Positions 1 to 12,840 of a stretch of DNA of 64,000 nt are shown here, piece after piece. Each line of letters starts with the position of its first letter. Position 1 is the stretch's first letter. The notes beneath the pieces were generated by a model. That model was not told the DNA's origin. It did not search any database and was given only the letters and a program-made list of their open reading frames with translations. Made by a program: the position numbers and the translations under genes. The stretch is from Eulemur rufifrons. Its lineage: Eukaryota > Chordata > Mammalia > Primates > Lemuridae. The stretch lies in contig NC_090984.1 of the NCBI RefSeq assembly GCF_041146395.1, positions 83,091,114-83,155,113 of the forward strand, given 5' to 3'.

Positions 1-336
1 TGTTACAAACAGGTTTTTAAAGGCAAAAGGAGACAAGGAGTAGGCCAATACAAACTGACAGGAATTCTCATTGGATTACAGAAGTCACATTGATTAGTGA
101 TTGGCTATACGTTGTTGAACTATATAGGGTATTAGTTATGGTGTCCAGCGTATGACATTTCATAGCCACTTGGCGTCAGTTAGTCTAGAGCCCACATAGC
201 AAGGGGCTTCAAGATGTAATCATTTAGCTCAAGGGAAGAGTGAGAGCTGACGGCTAACCAACTTCCATGCCTCTCTAGGCCTGATGATTTAAAGGGGCTC
301 CCATTCGTCATATTAAAAGTTTCTGTTCTTTCTCAA
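1..336. other. Unassigned sequence
   Basis: I see no gene here. It may hold fragments of an old LTR, but nothing is clear enough to name. Confidence 0.4.
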
Positions 337-530
337 GTCTATTGCTTGTAGGCTACAAAGCTGTACAGCATGTTACTGTACTGAATACTGTAGGCAACTG
401 TAACGCAATGGTAATTGTTTGTGTATCTAAACATAGAAAAGGTACAGGTACAGTAAAGATACGGTATTATAATCTTATAGGAACACTGTCATATGTGCAG
501 TCTGTCATTATATTGCATGTGGCTGTATTT
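337..530 (+). mobile_element. MER2-type (Tigger1-derived) DNA transposon fragment
   Basis: The wording 'gcatgttactgtactgaata' followed by 'ctgtaggcaactgtaac', 'taaacatagaaaaggtacag' and an end resembling the Tigger1/MER2 terminal repeat (gcatgtggctgta) marks a TcMar-Tigger non-autonomous element. The left end is missing. Confidence 0.75.
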
Positions 531-869
531 TAAACCTAGATTGCTATCTTTATTGACATTTATATTTGGCAAATGCCATAGACATTTTTCTAGGAGAAAA
601 ATATGAACCATCTCTTCCATAATTAGTTTAACTATGGGGAGGTCCTTTCCTGAGAATAATGGAGTTTTTTCTTTGACTTCAGTAGTCAATAACAGCTTTG
701 GCTATATCTCCATAAGACCACCAACTTGAAAGAAATTGGAAGGCTTCCGAAGTTTGGTATTAGGAAAGATCTTATCATTTGTCTTACTCATTTGGGAACT
801 GTGAGTAAATCTTTTTTCTCATCACTGATATCGTAAGTACACCCCAAGGGCCATTCAGACTATAATACT
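531..869. other. No recognisable feature
   Basis: AT-rich unique sequence. Short open frames here show no familiar protein motif. Confidence 0.4.
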
Positions 870-1245
870 AGGCTAGCTAAGGGAAACCATTTTGCTTTTG
901 GCCTGTTCTATCTTCAAAGTTTAGAATTAACCTGTTTGCACACACAGCTTCGGGGCACAAGATTAGCAAATGACCTTGAGGAAAAACAGATCAAGTGTCT
1001 GGAATAGACCAACACGATCTGCTAATAACAAGATCCACCAGAAAACCTTGCTTTCTGGCACCAACCCCTTTTATCCCTTCCCTCTATAAATTGCTCAGTA
1101 AGCAGAGGAGATGAGATGGTCTTTGAGACAATAGTCTGCCATCTCCTTAGGCTGTCGGCACTTGAATAAACCACCTTTCCTTCACCAACTCTCGCCTCTT
1201 GTGTTTGGTTCTCAGGTGATCAGCAGCTGAAACTGCATTGGGCAA
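870..1245 (+). mobile_element. Solo LTR of an ERV1 (gammaretrovirus-like) element
   Basis: The layout is that of an ERV1 LTR: a U3-like part, a TATA-like CTATAAATT at about 1083, AATAAA in 'cttgaataaacc' at about 1165, and a pyrimidine-rich U5 ('tctcgcctcttgtgtttggt'). No primer-binding site or internal region follows, so it is a solo or fragmentary LTR. Ends are approximate because no target duplication was found. Confidence 0.6.
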
Positions 1246-1620
1246 CAATATCAGTATATTTTTGTTTTAAATTCATATTTAGCAAAGGCTCAACTCCTAA
1301 TTGTCATCACCCAGAGAAAAGCATAATTGAGACTGATTTACAGACTAACGAAGCTCAAGTTACTGGGCATGCGGGGCTTACTGAGATTGCTCTGACATTG
1401 ACCCCACTGAGATGGAGGCCAGAATGTCCCACGAAGGCTTCTCCTTTTCATGACTTTGGGAGGGTTGGTGTAAGGAATCAAAGGTGGCTCCAAGCCAACT
1501 TGGCAATGGTAAGAGTATTAGTGTACAAGACCAGGGGGAGGATGGAAAGGAGAAGAAATTTTGGAAAGATATTCGGAAAACAAAATCACCAGGACTTGGA
1601 AGAGAGCGTGTCATGGCGGC
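1246..1620. other. No recognisable feature
   Basis: Unique-looking sequence. Short overlapping open frames on both strands start at non-ATG codons or lack any family motif, so I do not call a gene. Confidence 0.4.
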
Positions 1621-1621
1621 G

Positions 1622-1770
1622 AGCGCACAGGCTATGGAATCACACCTGACCTGGAACCACAGCTCTCCACCAGCCAGCTGTGTGGCCTTGGACAACTTAA
1701 CCTTGTGGAAATTCCATTTTTGTAAAATGTGTGCCAGTAATAATAGTTATCTCATGTGGCTGCTGAGAAT
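1622..1770 (+). repeat. MIR SINE fragment
   Basis: The MIR core order is present: an 'aatcacacctgacctgg..' region, 'ctgtgtggccttggacaactta', then 'taaaatgtgtgccagtaataatag', equivalent to the 'gtaaaatggggataataata' part of MIR. Confidence 0.7.
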
Positions 1771-2130
1771 GTTTGTCCTTACTGGACTGCACTGATCAGC
1801 CCTTTCCTGTCACTCAATCTCTTCACCTCTCGAGACTCTTTGCCCCCTTGTCCCCATCCATAAACACACTTCCCCCATACTTTTTTTTTTTTCAAAAAAG
1901 CCTCCCACAAGCTTTGACCTTTTCTAGCATTATGCCTCTGTTTTATTGTCCATTACTTCATCGTGAATCCTTGATGCAAAATGCTTGTCAGCACTTCCCC
2001 AAATGATTTTCATGGAGCATAATTTCCACAAAATGTTAGTGGAATAGGGTTACTTGAGAAATAGTGCCCCCATGGTCAAATAAATAAATAAATCTGGGTA
2101 TTGTTGAGTTAGAGAAAATTAAGCCAGGCT
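1771..2130. other. No gene; short A/T-rich simple sequence
   Basis: Contains a T run near 1880 and an (AAAT)n tract at about 2079-2092. Nothing codes. Confidence 0.4.
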
Positions 2131-2422
<292 letters not shown>

Positions 2423-2545
2423 AAGCCCTTTTTGAAGAGGACCCAACCCCATTCATACCCCAATCGCCCCTAAAGACCTCACTACTTAATAGCACCACAT
2501 TGGCCATTAAGTTTCAACACTTGAATTTTGGAGGAGGACACGTTC
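2423..2545. repeat. Tail of an ancient interspersed repeat
   Basis: 'cattaagtttcaacacttga' and 'ggacacgttcaaaccagca' match a common mammalian repeat tail, the same family I see at 9430 and 38850. I cannot name the family securely. Confidence 0.45.
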
Positions 2546-2555
2546 AAACCAGCAA

Positions 2556-4560
2556 TTATTCTTGAGTTTGAGCTCATATTCCTCCATTCTTCCATGAATT
2601 GCCTGTCCATATCCTCTGTCACTTTTGTATTGTGTTCTTTTTATTTTTAGGAATACCGTACATAGTAAGTATTAATCCTTTGTCCATCAAATGTACTGCA
2701 AATACCTCTCCCAGTCTGTGGCTTAGCACATCCCCCATGCTTTCTTTTGTAAATACAGAATTTTTAAAGATCTAGTCAAATTTACCAATATTTCTTTATG
2801 ATTTGGGCTTATTTTGTCCTTTTTAAAAATATTTTTTCATATCCTGACAAAATTTTTTTTAAATTTTCCTCCTAACAATTGAAAGGTTTTCTTTGGACAA
2901 TTTCTAATCATCTGGAGTCAGTTTTGTGTCTGCTGTGATGGGGAGCTCGAGTTTTATTTTTCCTCCCGTGGTTCACCATTTCCCAAGACCACTTCCCCGT
3001 GGTTCTCCCGCTGATCGGTGCTGCTCTCTTTTTCGTCTCCTTAGCATGTTTTCTTACGTGCGCGGGCCTGTTCCTGGACTCTCTGATCTGCTCCACTGTC
3101 CCATTCACCTCCCCTGCATTTATAGCACACTGTTTAAGTACCTAACTTCATTATAAATTTTGTTATCTGATATGGCGTGTCTTCCTGCTTTTTCATCTTT
3201 AAAATTACTCCTGCCTCTTTTTCGCCCTTTGGATTTTCATATAAATTCTAGGGTAAGATTATTAAGTTCCACAAAAAAGTTATTTTACTGTGTTAACATT
3301 TTTTACTTCCAGATGTATTGTATCAATGTTATTAATTTGGCAAAAATTGACCTTTTTATATTTTGTATACCTATCCAAGAAAATGCAAATCTTTGTTTAT
3401 TTAGGTCTTCTTTAACGTCTTTTGATAAAATTTCAAAACACCTTAAAGATCTTGTACATATTTTGTTAGGTTTGTTCCTGGTACTTTATATTTCTTATTG
3501 CTCTTATAAACGTTTGTTTCTGGTACTTTATATTTCTTATTGCTCTTATAAATGATAAGTTTTTTAAAAATAAAATTTATCTATAACTTAATGGTATGAA
3601 GGAATGTAATTGACTTTTGTAAAAGGGTCTTTTATCAAATAACCTTCATGAATTCCATTATTAATTTCAGTAATGTTTCTGTAAATTCCCCTGGATTCTC
3701 CATGTAGAGAATCATACAATCTGCCAGCTTAATGACAGTTTTGTTTCTATCTTTCTTTCTAATTCTTATACGTTTCATTTGATTGACTGGCTGATGGATT
3801 GACTGTCTTATTGCAATGGCCAGGACATCTATTGCTATGGCAACAAAATCATGGTAATGTGATAATTCTTGTTTTTTGTTTCTTGATCTAAAAAAGGAGT
3901 GTGTCTAACTTTTCTCTACTTAGTAAGATGATTACCATTAGTTTTTGGTATGTAGACTTCATCAACTTAAGGAAGTTCTCATCTACTCCTAGTTTCTTAA
4001 GGATATTTGTGGAGTTTTTATTGAAAGAGTCATGTGATTGTTCTCTTTTATTCTATTGAAGTGATGAGATTACATTAGCAGATTTCTCAGATGTTACTAT
4101 TCTTGTATTCTTAGGAGAAATTACTCGACCATATTATAATACGTAGATAACATACAGATAATATGTATTATCTATGTAAATAAGTGAAATGGACTTATTA
4201 CTTTCTTTCTTTGTCCTTTCTTCATTCAATTTTGGAAACAATGTTAAACTAGCCTCATAAAGAGTTGGGGCAACTTTTTTTTTCTATTTTTTGAAACAAC
4301 TCACATGAATAAGGTATTATCTCTTCTCTGAAAGTTATAGTGGAATTCATCTATAAAACTTTCTGAGCCTGGAGCTCTTAGAATGAATAGGGGATATCCC
4401 TGATGATAACCATTTTAATTTCTTTAATGATTATCAGCCTGTTCAAGATAACTTTTTGTGACAATATTAGTGTTTTATATTTTTGCCAGAAGTTCACTTT
4501 TATAGATTTTAAATTTATTAGCATATAGTTATTAAAAATATTCTTGGTCACATGGATGCA
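2556..4560 (-). mobile_element. Old L1 (L1M type), 3' part, minus strand
   Basis: The + strand shows the complement of L1 ORF2 end and 3' UTR, with stretches such as 'tcctttgtccatcaaatgta', 'aaattgacctttttatattt', 'atttaggtcttctttaacgt' and 'tctcatctactcctagtttc'. All reading frames are broken. A 42-bp tandem duplication lies at 3470-3553. Confidence 0.75.
3470..3553 (+). repeat. 42-bp tandem duplication (two copies)
   Basis: Copies at 3470-3511 and 3512-3553 differ at two positions. The unit is not in the usual L1 sequence, so it is a later local duplication inside the dead L1. Confidence 0.9.
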
Positions 4561-4569
4561 TTTAGCTAC

Positions 4570-7215
4570 AAAGGAGGCTGGAGAATTCAGTTTTTATTCT
4601 GGGCAATCATGTGTTGAGCTAAAAAAAATGGGTAATATTTTTTCAACTTAGGAAAAATAATGAGAACAAATATAAATAGACAATTTATAGTCATTTCCTT
4701 AGCTGCCTTGATTAGCAACATACACCAAGAGATGGGCTTATGCCAGGGCCTTAGCTTGTGCTCTCCTGGTAGGTTTAGGGGGTGAAGAGATGGGCTCCAG
4801 ACTTCAGAGCCTATGATGCCACAGATGGGAAATGCCACTGCTATTTTTTCCCTTTCACGAGGCAACTGGAAACCCTTAGAAACCCTCACTCATGTCTTCT
4901 ACAGAGCTATTTGATTCAAAGTTGCACTTGTCCGTGGGCCTCCTGTTCCTTGGGCCTCAAGGAAAAGAGAAGAAGGAGAAATATCCAGTGGTTGGACATC
5001 TGCCTGTATCCAACCAGCCTCTCTGTCTTTGCCCCCCACATAGCAGGATATATTCCCCTTACAGTTTCCCATGAGGGTTTCACTCAAATTTACCCTTTAT
5101 TTATTTACTTTTCTATAGCTCCATACACACTTCCTTCTTTTTCTGGCCCCTCCAAGGATAGGTCTGGAGGAGGAGGCCAGCAACTCATGTTGGTCTCCTA
5201 CTTGCCAAGACCTACAAGTGCCCTGTTTGTGTTTTAATTCTCAGAGACTGAAGGCCTCGGAGAAAGCCATTTATGTCACGCTGGGAGAGAGATCCATGAT
5301 GACATCAGAGCATTTTCCCCTTCCAAGGGGAGATGAAAAGTCAACCAATGGCTGAGAGGGAGATGTGAAAAAGATGTGAGTTGAGATGCACAGTTTATGA
5401 GACGAGCCCAGCACCAGGACACTTTTGCTTTAGGTTGAGCCCCCAGTGTTGTGGGGTTGATGTAACTTTCTGAGGAGCTTGGGGGAATCTCCAGAACGGA
5501 GGAGTTTCGTGCCTCCCTTCCCAACTGTGGCCTTGAAACTGTGGAAAGGGCCCTGGAGAAGCTCCAAGTCCAGCCTGACTCAGGGAAATGACCCAGCCAT
5601 GCCGAGTGTGTTTTCTCTGCATGTGGACCCGACAACAGCACTGCAGAGGCCCGAGCCTGCTCAGTGGCACAGGAGAGGCTCTGGAAGTATCTCTTGCCCT
5701 GACTAGGGACTCAGAGTAGGCTGCAGATGAAGAGGGTTAAAGACTGGGACAAAGAGGAGGAAGTGCCTGTGGACCAGCTGACTGGAAGTCATGGTGGAGC
5801 TGCAGACAGCAGCAAGGGAGCTGGTGGAGACAGCTAAGCCCAAGGGAGGAGGCCTGCAGGGCCAGAGGCCAGCCCACGCACAGTCATCTCTCCCCTAGTG
5901 TCAGGACACTTCACCAGCCCCAAGAGTCTCAGGCCTCCTCCAGGGAGAAGGAAAGGAAAAGATGAAGAGAGAGAATGCTAAATGGATAGAGCAATTAGAT
6001 GCAAGTGAGTAATTTTAAATCTGAAGGGACTGAATTATATTGAATTAGCAAGTTTAAGTTTTAGACCATTAGCAAAGCCTAAATGGAGCCCAGTTATAAA
6101 GATATAATGGGGTCCCCACTTTCTGCATACCCAAATGGAAATAGGGACTTTCATATCTATGAAAACCTTCACTTTCATTTTTATCTTATCGGTTTAAACA
6201 TTTTTTACCATCGAAACTTTCTCATTTTATCTGTTTTGTTCAGTTTATTGTTTTATTGGTCACTAAAGTATTTCCTTTTTAAGCTTTTCTACTAGGTTCT
6301 CTTTGTATTTTATTATTGATTTATCATCTTATCTTCCCTTCTAGATAAGATTTAATAAAATCTTATCTAGATATTAGAGAGCAACCTCATATGGCAAACA
6401 CAGTTCACAACTTTGAGGTAATAAACCCAGTTTTCTACAGCCCACATTTCAACAGATGTGTTAGCAAACATTCATCTCGCAACAGTCATTCAAACTGTTA
6501 ATTCAAACTTGCAATAATTAAGGAAAGCTCTTGGCTCTCCTTAGTAAACAGACTTAGATGAACCTGCTTAGATAAGAAGCAGAGTAATTATAGATTTAAC
6601 TTATATTTTATGGCAAATTATATTGTAAATATTTACTCACCAACTTCCTTACCTATCTAGATAAAGGTTAATTGTTAACCCAATGCTTTCAACTCACAAA
6701 ATCACTTATATCAACAGCTTCCTAGAATTTTCTCACAAGTTCTAGTTTAAACGATTTGTACTCTGCTGTTAATTATAATTTTAATCAAGGCTTAAAGACA
6801 TTGGGGTGTATGATAACTTATTTCCATATATATAGTCTTAAAACTGTTTACCAACACAGTATTAATTTTATGAGTTGTATCTCTAAATCAAAGAGTAGAT
6901 TACACAAGATTGTATATATTTTACACTGTCCCTATTATTACATGTATATAATATTATGGTTAAGAATATCTAAACATTGATATGTAATTCTGTCATCTCT
7001 CATGTCCTTGAGAATCAGAAATCTGAATGGACAAAAATGAGATACAGAGGTAACAAAATGAGGAGAGAGTCCTGAATTTGAATCCACAGTATCAATATGA
7101 ACACATGACATATTTTGTCTTCATATTATGTAGAGAGTGTCCCCAAAGTTTTAGGGCAATACTAAGCTATAAAATTTCAGGAATACAAACGTTACAAATT
7201 TATAAAACATATACT
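4570..7215. other. Gene-free stretch
   Basis: No protein family or clear repeat is recognisable. 4570-5990 is moderately GC-rich with several overlapping short frames on both strands, none with a motif. 5990-7130 is AT-rich and holds the palindrome at 6340-6371. 7130-7215 ('gtgtccccaaagttttag') could be a mariner end, but the evidence is weak. Confidence 0.4.
6340..6371. repeat. Perfect 14-bp inverted repeat with 4-base loop
   Basis: The arm TCTAGATAAGATTT (6340-6353) is followed by AATA and its exact reverse complement (6358-6371). No transposon ends or gene adjoin it. Confidence 0.95.
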
Positions 7216-7217
7216 TT

Positions 7218-7511
7218 GGGCAGGCATGGTGGCTCACGCCTGTAATCCTAGCACTCTGCGAGGCCGAGTCAGGAGGATTGCTTGAGGCTAGGGGTTTGAG
7301 ACCAGCCTCAGCAAGAGCGAGACCCTGTCTCTACAAAACATAGAACAACTTAGCTGGACACGGTGATGCGCACCTGTAGTCCCAGCTACTTGGGAGGCTG
7401 AGGCAAGAGGATCACTTGAGCCCAGGAGTTTGAGGTTGCCATGAAGTATGATGACGCCATTGTACTTTAGCCTGGATGACAGAGCAAGACTCTGTCTCAA
7501 AAAACAAACAA
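7218..7511 (+). mobile_element. Dimeric Alu, plus strand
   Basis: It starts 'gggcaggcatggtggctcac', has both monomers and ends in an A-rich tail. It is flanked by near-identical duplications (7204-7217 AAAACATATACTTT and about 7512-7525 AAAACATATCTTTT), so the insertion is complete. Confidence 0.94.
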
Positions 7512-7525
7512 AAAACATATCTTTT

Positions 7526-8185
7526 AAAACCTTAAGTATTTAAATTTATGTTATACTTAGTTTTGTGAATTTTGAATAATGAATTTGCCATCTTCAATTA
7601 GAGGGACTTCTGAGGAGAGAACAAAGTATCACCTGTGGCCTCGTCAAAGCATTTGAACCTGAGTCAGATCAATCCTCTAGGCGCAGCTGCCAGTTTACGG
7701 GAAATACAGAGGACAGAGGACCGTGTCAAGCTTCACCGGGAGCAAGCAATCGCACAGCCCAGACTGTGGGAAACTACATGTTAAAGGCTTGGATTCTTCA
7801 TCACATACACTGTCAGGAAAAGAAAGGGACAGAGCAGAAATCTGTGGATTATAGGAGACTTAAAGAAACTTCAAAAATGATCAAGTCTAAATTATAGGGT
7901 CTAAGAATGCATATTTGGGTGATTACAAAGACAGACAAGGAAGTGATAACTATAAAAATCAGGGTAGTCATTACTAAGTGGGGAGGGAATTGTTATTGGA
8001 AAGAGCACATGCGGGGTTTCTGGAGTGACTAGAAAGTTCTATGTCATGTGTTTGTTTTATGTGGTTCGTGTATCTGTTTTATTTTATAATACAAATAAAA
8101 AATAATTTTAAAATAAAAAAGGAAAGAACACCCATGTATAGCATCTGTCTTATATGATGTATTCTCACAGATTTTTTTTCTTTGA
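7526..8185. other. No recognisable feature
   Basis: AT-rich sequence without a readable gene or named repeat. Confidence 0.4.
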
Positions 8186-8189
8186 CTCT

Positions 8190-8715
8190 CCTTGGCTTTG
8201 GGTTTTTCTTTTTTTAATTTACATACAGTTAAATTTATTCTTTTCAGTTTAGAGTTCTATTAGTTTTGACAAATGCCAAGAGTTGTGTAATCATGGCCAG
8301 AATCAAGAAGCAGAACACTTTCCTCACCCCTGTCCCCCAAATTTCCTGTGTTCCACTTTGTAGTCAATTCTCCCTCCCCTCAGTCTCTGACCACCATTGA
8401 TCTTTGTGTTCCTATAATTTTGCCTCTTCCATAACGTCACTTAAATGGAATAATAGAGTGGATAGCCTTTTGATTCCAGCTTCCCCCACTAGCAGAATGC
8501 ATTTGAGATTCATCCACGTTGAGGCTTTTATCCAGAATCTATTGCTCTTTATTGCTGCACAGTAGTTTTCCTGACTTTTATTGCTGAATAAAATGTTTAT
8601 GTAGTTACCAGTTGAAAGACTTTGGCTTATTTCCAGTTTTTGGTGATTGTTAATAAAGCTACTATAAATATTCACACACAGGTTTTCATGTGAACATTTT
8701 TCATTTCTAGAGTGA
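8190..8715 (-). mobile_element. Old L1 3' UTR (L1MB/MC type), minus strand
   Basis: It follows the familiar order of this 3' UTR on the complement: 'gttgtgtaatcatggccaga', 'tgaccaccattgatctttgt', 'cataacgtcacttaaatgga', 'gagattcatccacgttgagg', 'ttattgctgaataaaa'. It is non-coding. Confidence 0.8.
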
Positions 8716-9429
8716 ATTATAGTATTTTTTAAAATTTTATTAGGCTTAAGTTTTTGTTCTTTATCTTATCAAGTGAAATGCAGAAAGCTCACACATAAAA
8801 GGGGACAGCTAAGAGAGTTCATGTCCCCCAGACAGGAAGGTTAATGAATGTTCCCTTTCACTTTGCCGTGTGGCAGACCGCAGAAGCACCCCATAATTGA
8901 CCTCTGATTTCTTTTAGGATTAACCCCCTTTCTCTTTTAGAAATAAGAAATTATAAGACACATATTTTAAAATTCAGCCTTGGCTAGAAATTATAGCTAA
9001 AGCCAGGCTATATCTCAATTAGCAATCTGTTGAAGAATTTCTAGAAAGGAGACCCTGTGGAAGCTGCTTTGAGGTAACAGCAGTGACTTGGTCATTTTGT
9101 CTTATTCATTAAGGGTAAAAACTGGAGAATATTTAGGGGACATTTATCTTGAAAACATTATGAATATAAATATTAAACCACATTAGGGTAGCCCATCTCA
9201 TCGGATATATACATATTCTACAAGTTGTTTTCTTATTTTTTTTGTAAGTAGTTATGATTGCAAGAGTTCATTTTAAATCCTGACTTTAAGTAATCAGTGT
9301 TGTCTTACATAATCCTTAATCTTGTGTCTAAGCTATATTCAATTATTTGTTATGGAAACATTAAATTTACCAATTACATGTTTATTACAGGAAATTACAT
9401 TCATTAGAATATTATTTTTGTAGCATATT
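8716..9429. other. No recognisable feature
   Basis: AT-rich sequence with no gene or named repeat visible. Confidence 0.4.
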
Positions 9430-10040
9430 AAATTTAAGTAAGCTGCTGTAAGAAAGTGACTCAAATATATATGACTCAAACAAGAGAGAAGTTTATTTCT
9501 CTCTCAGGCAACAGTGCAGAGGAAGGCAGACAATCTAAGTAAAATTTCCATTCCACGGGGTCATTCAGGCAACCATGTTCCTTCTCTTTTGTTGCTCCAC
9601 AATTACCTGAACAGGAGTCAGCAAACTTTTTCTGTAAAGGGCCAGACAGTAACTATTTTTGGCTTTGTGGACCATACGTTTTCTGTTGCAGCTTTTCAAG
9701 TCTGCCTTGTAGCAGGAAAGCAGCCATAGACAATGTATTATGAATGGGTGTGGCTTTATTCCAATAAAACTCTAACAACAGGTGGCAGGCCAGATTTGGG
9801 TCATAGTTAGCTAACTCCTGTTCTAGAGTATGGTCTTCGTAGCTGAATCTCTATTCATATTCTGGTGTGTGAGAAGGGATAGAGACAATGGAAGGCAAGA
9901 TATTACTCACAAGTGGGCACATCATTTCTGCTCACATTCCATTGACCAAGACTAAGTCATGTGGCCACATTCACCCAGCTCCAATTGAGGCCTGGAACTG
10001 TCTCTAGCTGGGCAGCCATGTGCCTTGCTGTGTAGGGCTT
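9430..10040 (+). repeat. Ancient interspersed repeat, interrupted by a hAT element
   Basis: 'agctgctgtaagaaagtgac', 'agaagtttatttctctctca', 'tgttccttctcttttgttgc', then after the interruption 'gctcacattccattgaccaa' and 'ctaagtcatgtggccacatt' follow the order of a common mammalian repeat also seen at 38850-39290. I recognise the pattern but not the family name. Confidence 0.55.
9612..9820 (+). mobile_element. hAT-Charlie non-autonomous element (MER5/MER20 group)
   Basis: Terminal inverted repeats CAGGAGTCAGC and GCTAACTCCTG bracket 209 bases that include 'tctgtaaagggccagacagt' and 'gggtgtggctttattccaat'. It sits inside the older repeat, so it inserted later. Confidence 0.8.
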
Positions 10041-12540
10041 TGATTATCAAAAGACAGGAAGAGAGAGTGGATACTGGTGAAAAAGCATTAGCCTCTGCCA
10101 CTCCCCTAAAGTTGTAATACACAAGCTAGCGCTGTGATTTTTAACTTACCATTTACAGCTTCTTGAATTATTCTGGAACTTAAAGCGTTGCTTGTCTTTG
10201 CTTCTTATGCGGAGAGTATCAAGAACTACTTTTGATTTTCTTGTTTTTTTCTGCTGTCTGCATCAGGAAAGTCAGAATCCCAATCAAGCCAGGGTCTAAA
10301 CAGAAACTATTAATAAAAGATTCAGGGATGTAGTTTGCACTGAGGGGAGAAAGGAGATATGCAGAGATAAGAGACGAGACCTTCAGAAAGGGATGGGAAA
10401 GAGGGAGAAGGCTGTGGCCTGATGACTTTCCACTTCCCAGGAGGCTGGAAGGTGCTTCCTGCTTTGCATTCTGCACATGCCCCTTGAACTCCATTTTTAC
10501 TTAAGCATCCTCAGGTGTATTTCTTTTCCTTGCAAACAAGTAATTTTTAAGAAGCATATATCAACCTGTTCCAATATATTTGATACCAAGTAGAAACATT
10601 TTTATTTCCAGTAGAATTCCAGGAAGGTCGCCTGATTTTGTATAAAAGTCTCCCCAAATACCTCCCTTCATAATGAAAGCTAATTGGCTTAGGCTTAGAT
10701 TATATCAGCTAAGGTATCTTATGACCAAGTAAACAATATTTATTGTTGAGCTACATATAGTTCTACGGTGATATTTCCTTTTTTGTACAATACTTTTCCT
10801 GGAGTTAAGTGCCTAATTTTTTCATTTTCTTTGTTTTATGTGTACCCAGCAATTCACTGATCACTAACCCCTCCAACAGAACTCTATTTTCCATATTGTT
10901 GAAGAGAGGCATCTCCCTCTGATTCTGATCCTCGAACAGAGCTAGGTCAGCACCTGTTTACACACTTAACCAAACTCTCCCTAGACTAAGATGGAACAAG
11001 AAGGCTCTCAACTCCATCAAAAGCTGTGTTTTCTCATGATCTAAAGCTCTTCTAAAAGTGCCTCCCTTTTTTATCTAGATTAGCAATGTATAAAAGGACC
11101 TCTTGAGAGAGGCTTTTCCCATCTTTTGTACCAACAGACTGTTGACAGACTGAAATCAATTCTGCTTGTCCCTCCTTCAGCAAATGTGGGATTTATCCTT
11201 ATAATTCCAGGTTAAATAAGAACTGTTAAGAAGGAATCATTCTCCCATAATAATACTCGGCAAGGATGCTTGTAAAACAGCACCCAGTGAACATGCTTCT
11301 CCGTGTCATGCATAAACGTCTAAACTGGGTTTTGGTTTTACAGAGCAACAAATGACACTTGGTCATTGTTCTGTGGGCAGTGACCCAGAAAAGGCACATC
11401 AGAACCTTTTGGAGAGCTTGTTCTGTCAGTTATGCTGAAACACAGAGTAGCTCTCGTGGCTGTCCTCCCAGAGCCTGACTCAAGACTGCGCATTTTTTTA
11501 ATGAATTTTTTAAAACCTGGAGGAACCAGGGTGCAACACTGTAGTGGTCACCCAGAAAAGATGAACTCTGAGACCACTAGTCTTATTTTAAGGCAAATAG
11601 AATTTTACTATACTGTTTCAAACTAATTTGCTTAAAAACGCTCTCACTGATGCTTAACTCCTTTGTTATTGTCAACCCTTTAATTTATATTACACTGTAT
11701 TATCTCTCAAAGAAAAAGACTTTTATTTAACTTTATTTATATATTTAATGTTTTTCCACTTTCTGCAAATTGATTTTGTGCAGCCACTGGGAAAATGGAC
11801 ATTGTAGTTCATTGTTGGGCATTCGTTTCACAAAACATGAAAAAAATCTTTTGACTTAATTTTTTTAAATTGAATTGGCCTGTTTGAGGTACCATGTGGC
11901 AATACCCTCTACTCAACTCACCCAACAGAACTGAAACTCAACCCACACTGTATTTGGCATTTGAAATCCAAAGCACTTAAAAACCTCCCCACACCCTAGG
12001 AAAAGCATGAGCCAAACAGATAAGTTCTAAAAAAGAGAGCCATTTAGCCCAGACCAGGGAAGAGAATCCTTTCCCATCCATCTCTGAGAGGGCAGCTCAC
12101 AAAGGGGTTAGGCAAGATGATGTTTCTGTCCTTTTAAGGCTGTTTTTACTATGGGACTTCTTCATTGCATTTCAAGTGTCTATGGTTCCTGCTTCGTCAA
12201 GGCCCACTTTGGCAAGAAAAATACCCTGCTGCAGTGGCAGGCAAATGGTGATGCTTCTCCACGCTCCCTGGGAACAGGTGTAGAGGCACAGTCAAGGCAG
12301 GAAGCAATGAGCTGGCATGTTGCCAGCACAAGAGATGTGATATTTTGCTCATATATTATCAATCCTTTAAACAAACCTCAGTCCCTTGCTGATTGTCTCC
12401 TTACAAGTAAGTCAGGCATTTGTAGTGTTTAGACCGCAGCAAAACTCAACTTTTCTCCTTTTGCTGTGTTAGCAATCTTTTGGCTCATCTTTAGAGGGAT
12501 TTAAATATTTTTCTCACCCGTTCATGAAGGGAACTTAACT
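10041..12540. other. Gene-free stretch
   Basis: I see no gene. 10900-11240 has a TATA-like TATAAAAGG (about 11090) and could be an old LTR, but it lacks clear ends. Open frames here (for example 12151-12432) have no recognisable motif and look like chance. Confidence 0.4.
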
Positions 12541-12544
12541 CTAT

Positions 12545-12840
12545 CAGGCTCCTGGGACAGACAGTTTGCTTTGGCCAATAGAATGTGGGCAGAACAGACC
12601 TGTCACTTCTGGGAGGAAGCGTATCATTGCCGGTCCTCAAACTCCAGTGTGCTCTTCTCTTCCTTGGTCATCAGGGCAGCATGTGCTGAGAGAAGCCTCC
12701 GCAGCCTGTGACCTACATGACTGTGATGAGCAGAACCCCTCTGCCAACCCATGCTAGACGTGGAATGAGCAAGAAATAAGCCTTTGTGATTTTAAGTTAC
12801 TGAGATTTTTTCCCATCATAGCCTAGTTCATTCTTATAGA
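12545..12840 (+). mobile_element. MaLR (MLT1-type) LTR
   Basis: The typical word order is present: 'ggccaatagaatgtgggcag', 'gtcacttctgggaggaagc', 'gagcaagaaataagcctttg', 'aagttactgagattttttc', 'atagcctagttcattc'. Confidence 0.75.

Noticed and set aside
4587..5706. Cluster of overlapping frames of 60-151 codons on both strands
   Set aside because: Frames on opposite strands overlap one another, many open at non-ATG codons, and none shows a familiar motif or splice-consistent structure.
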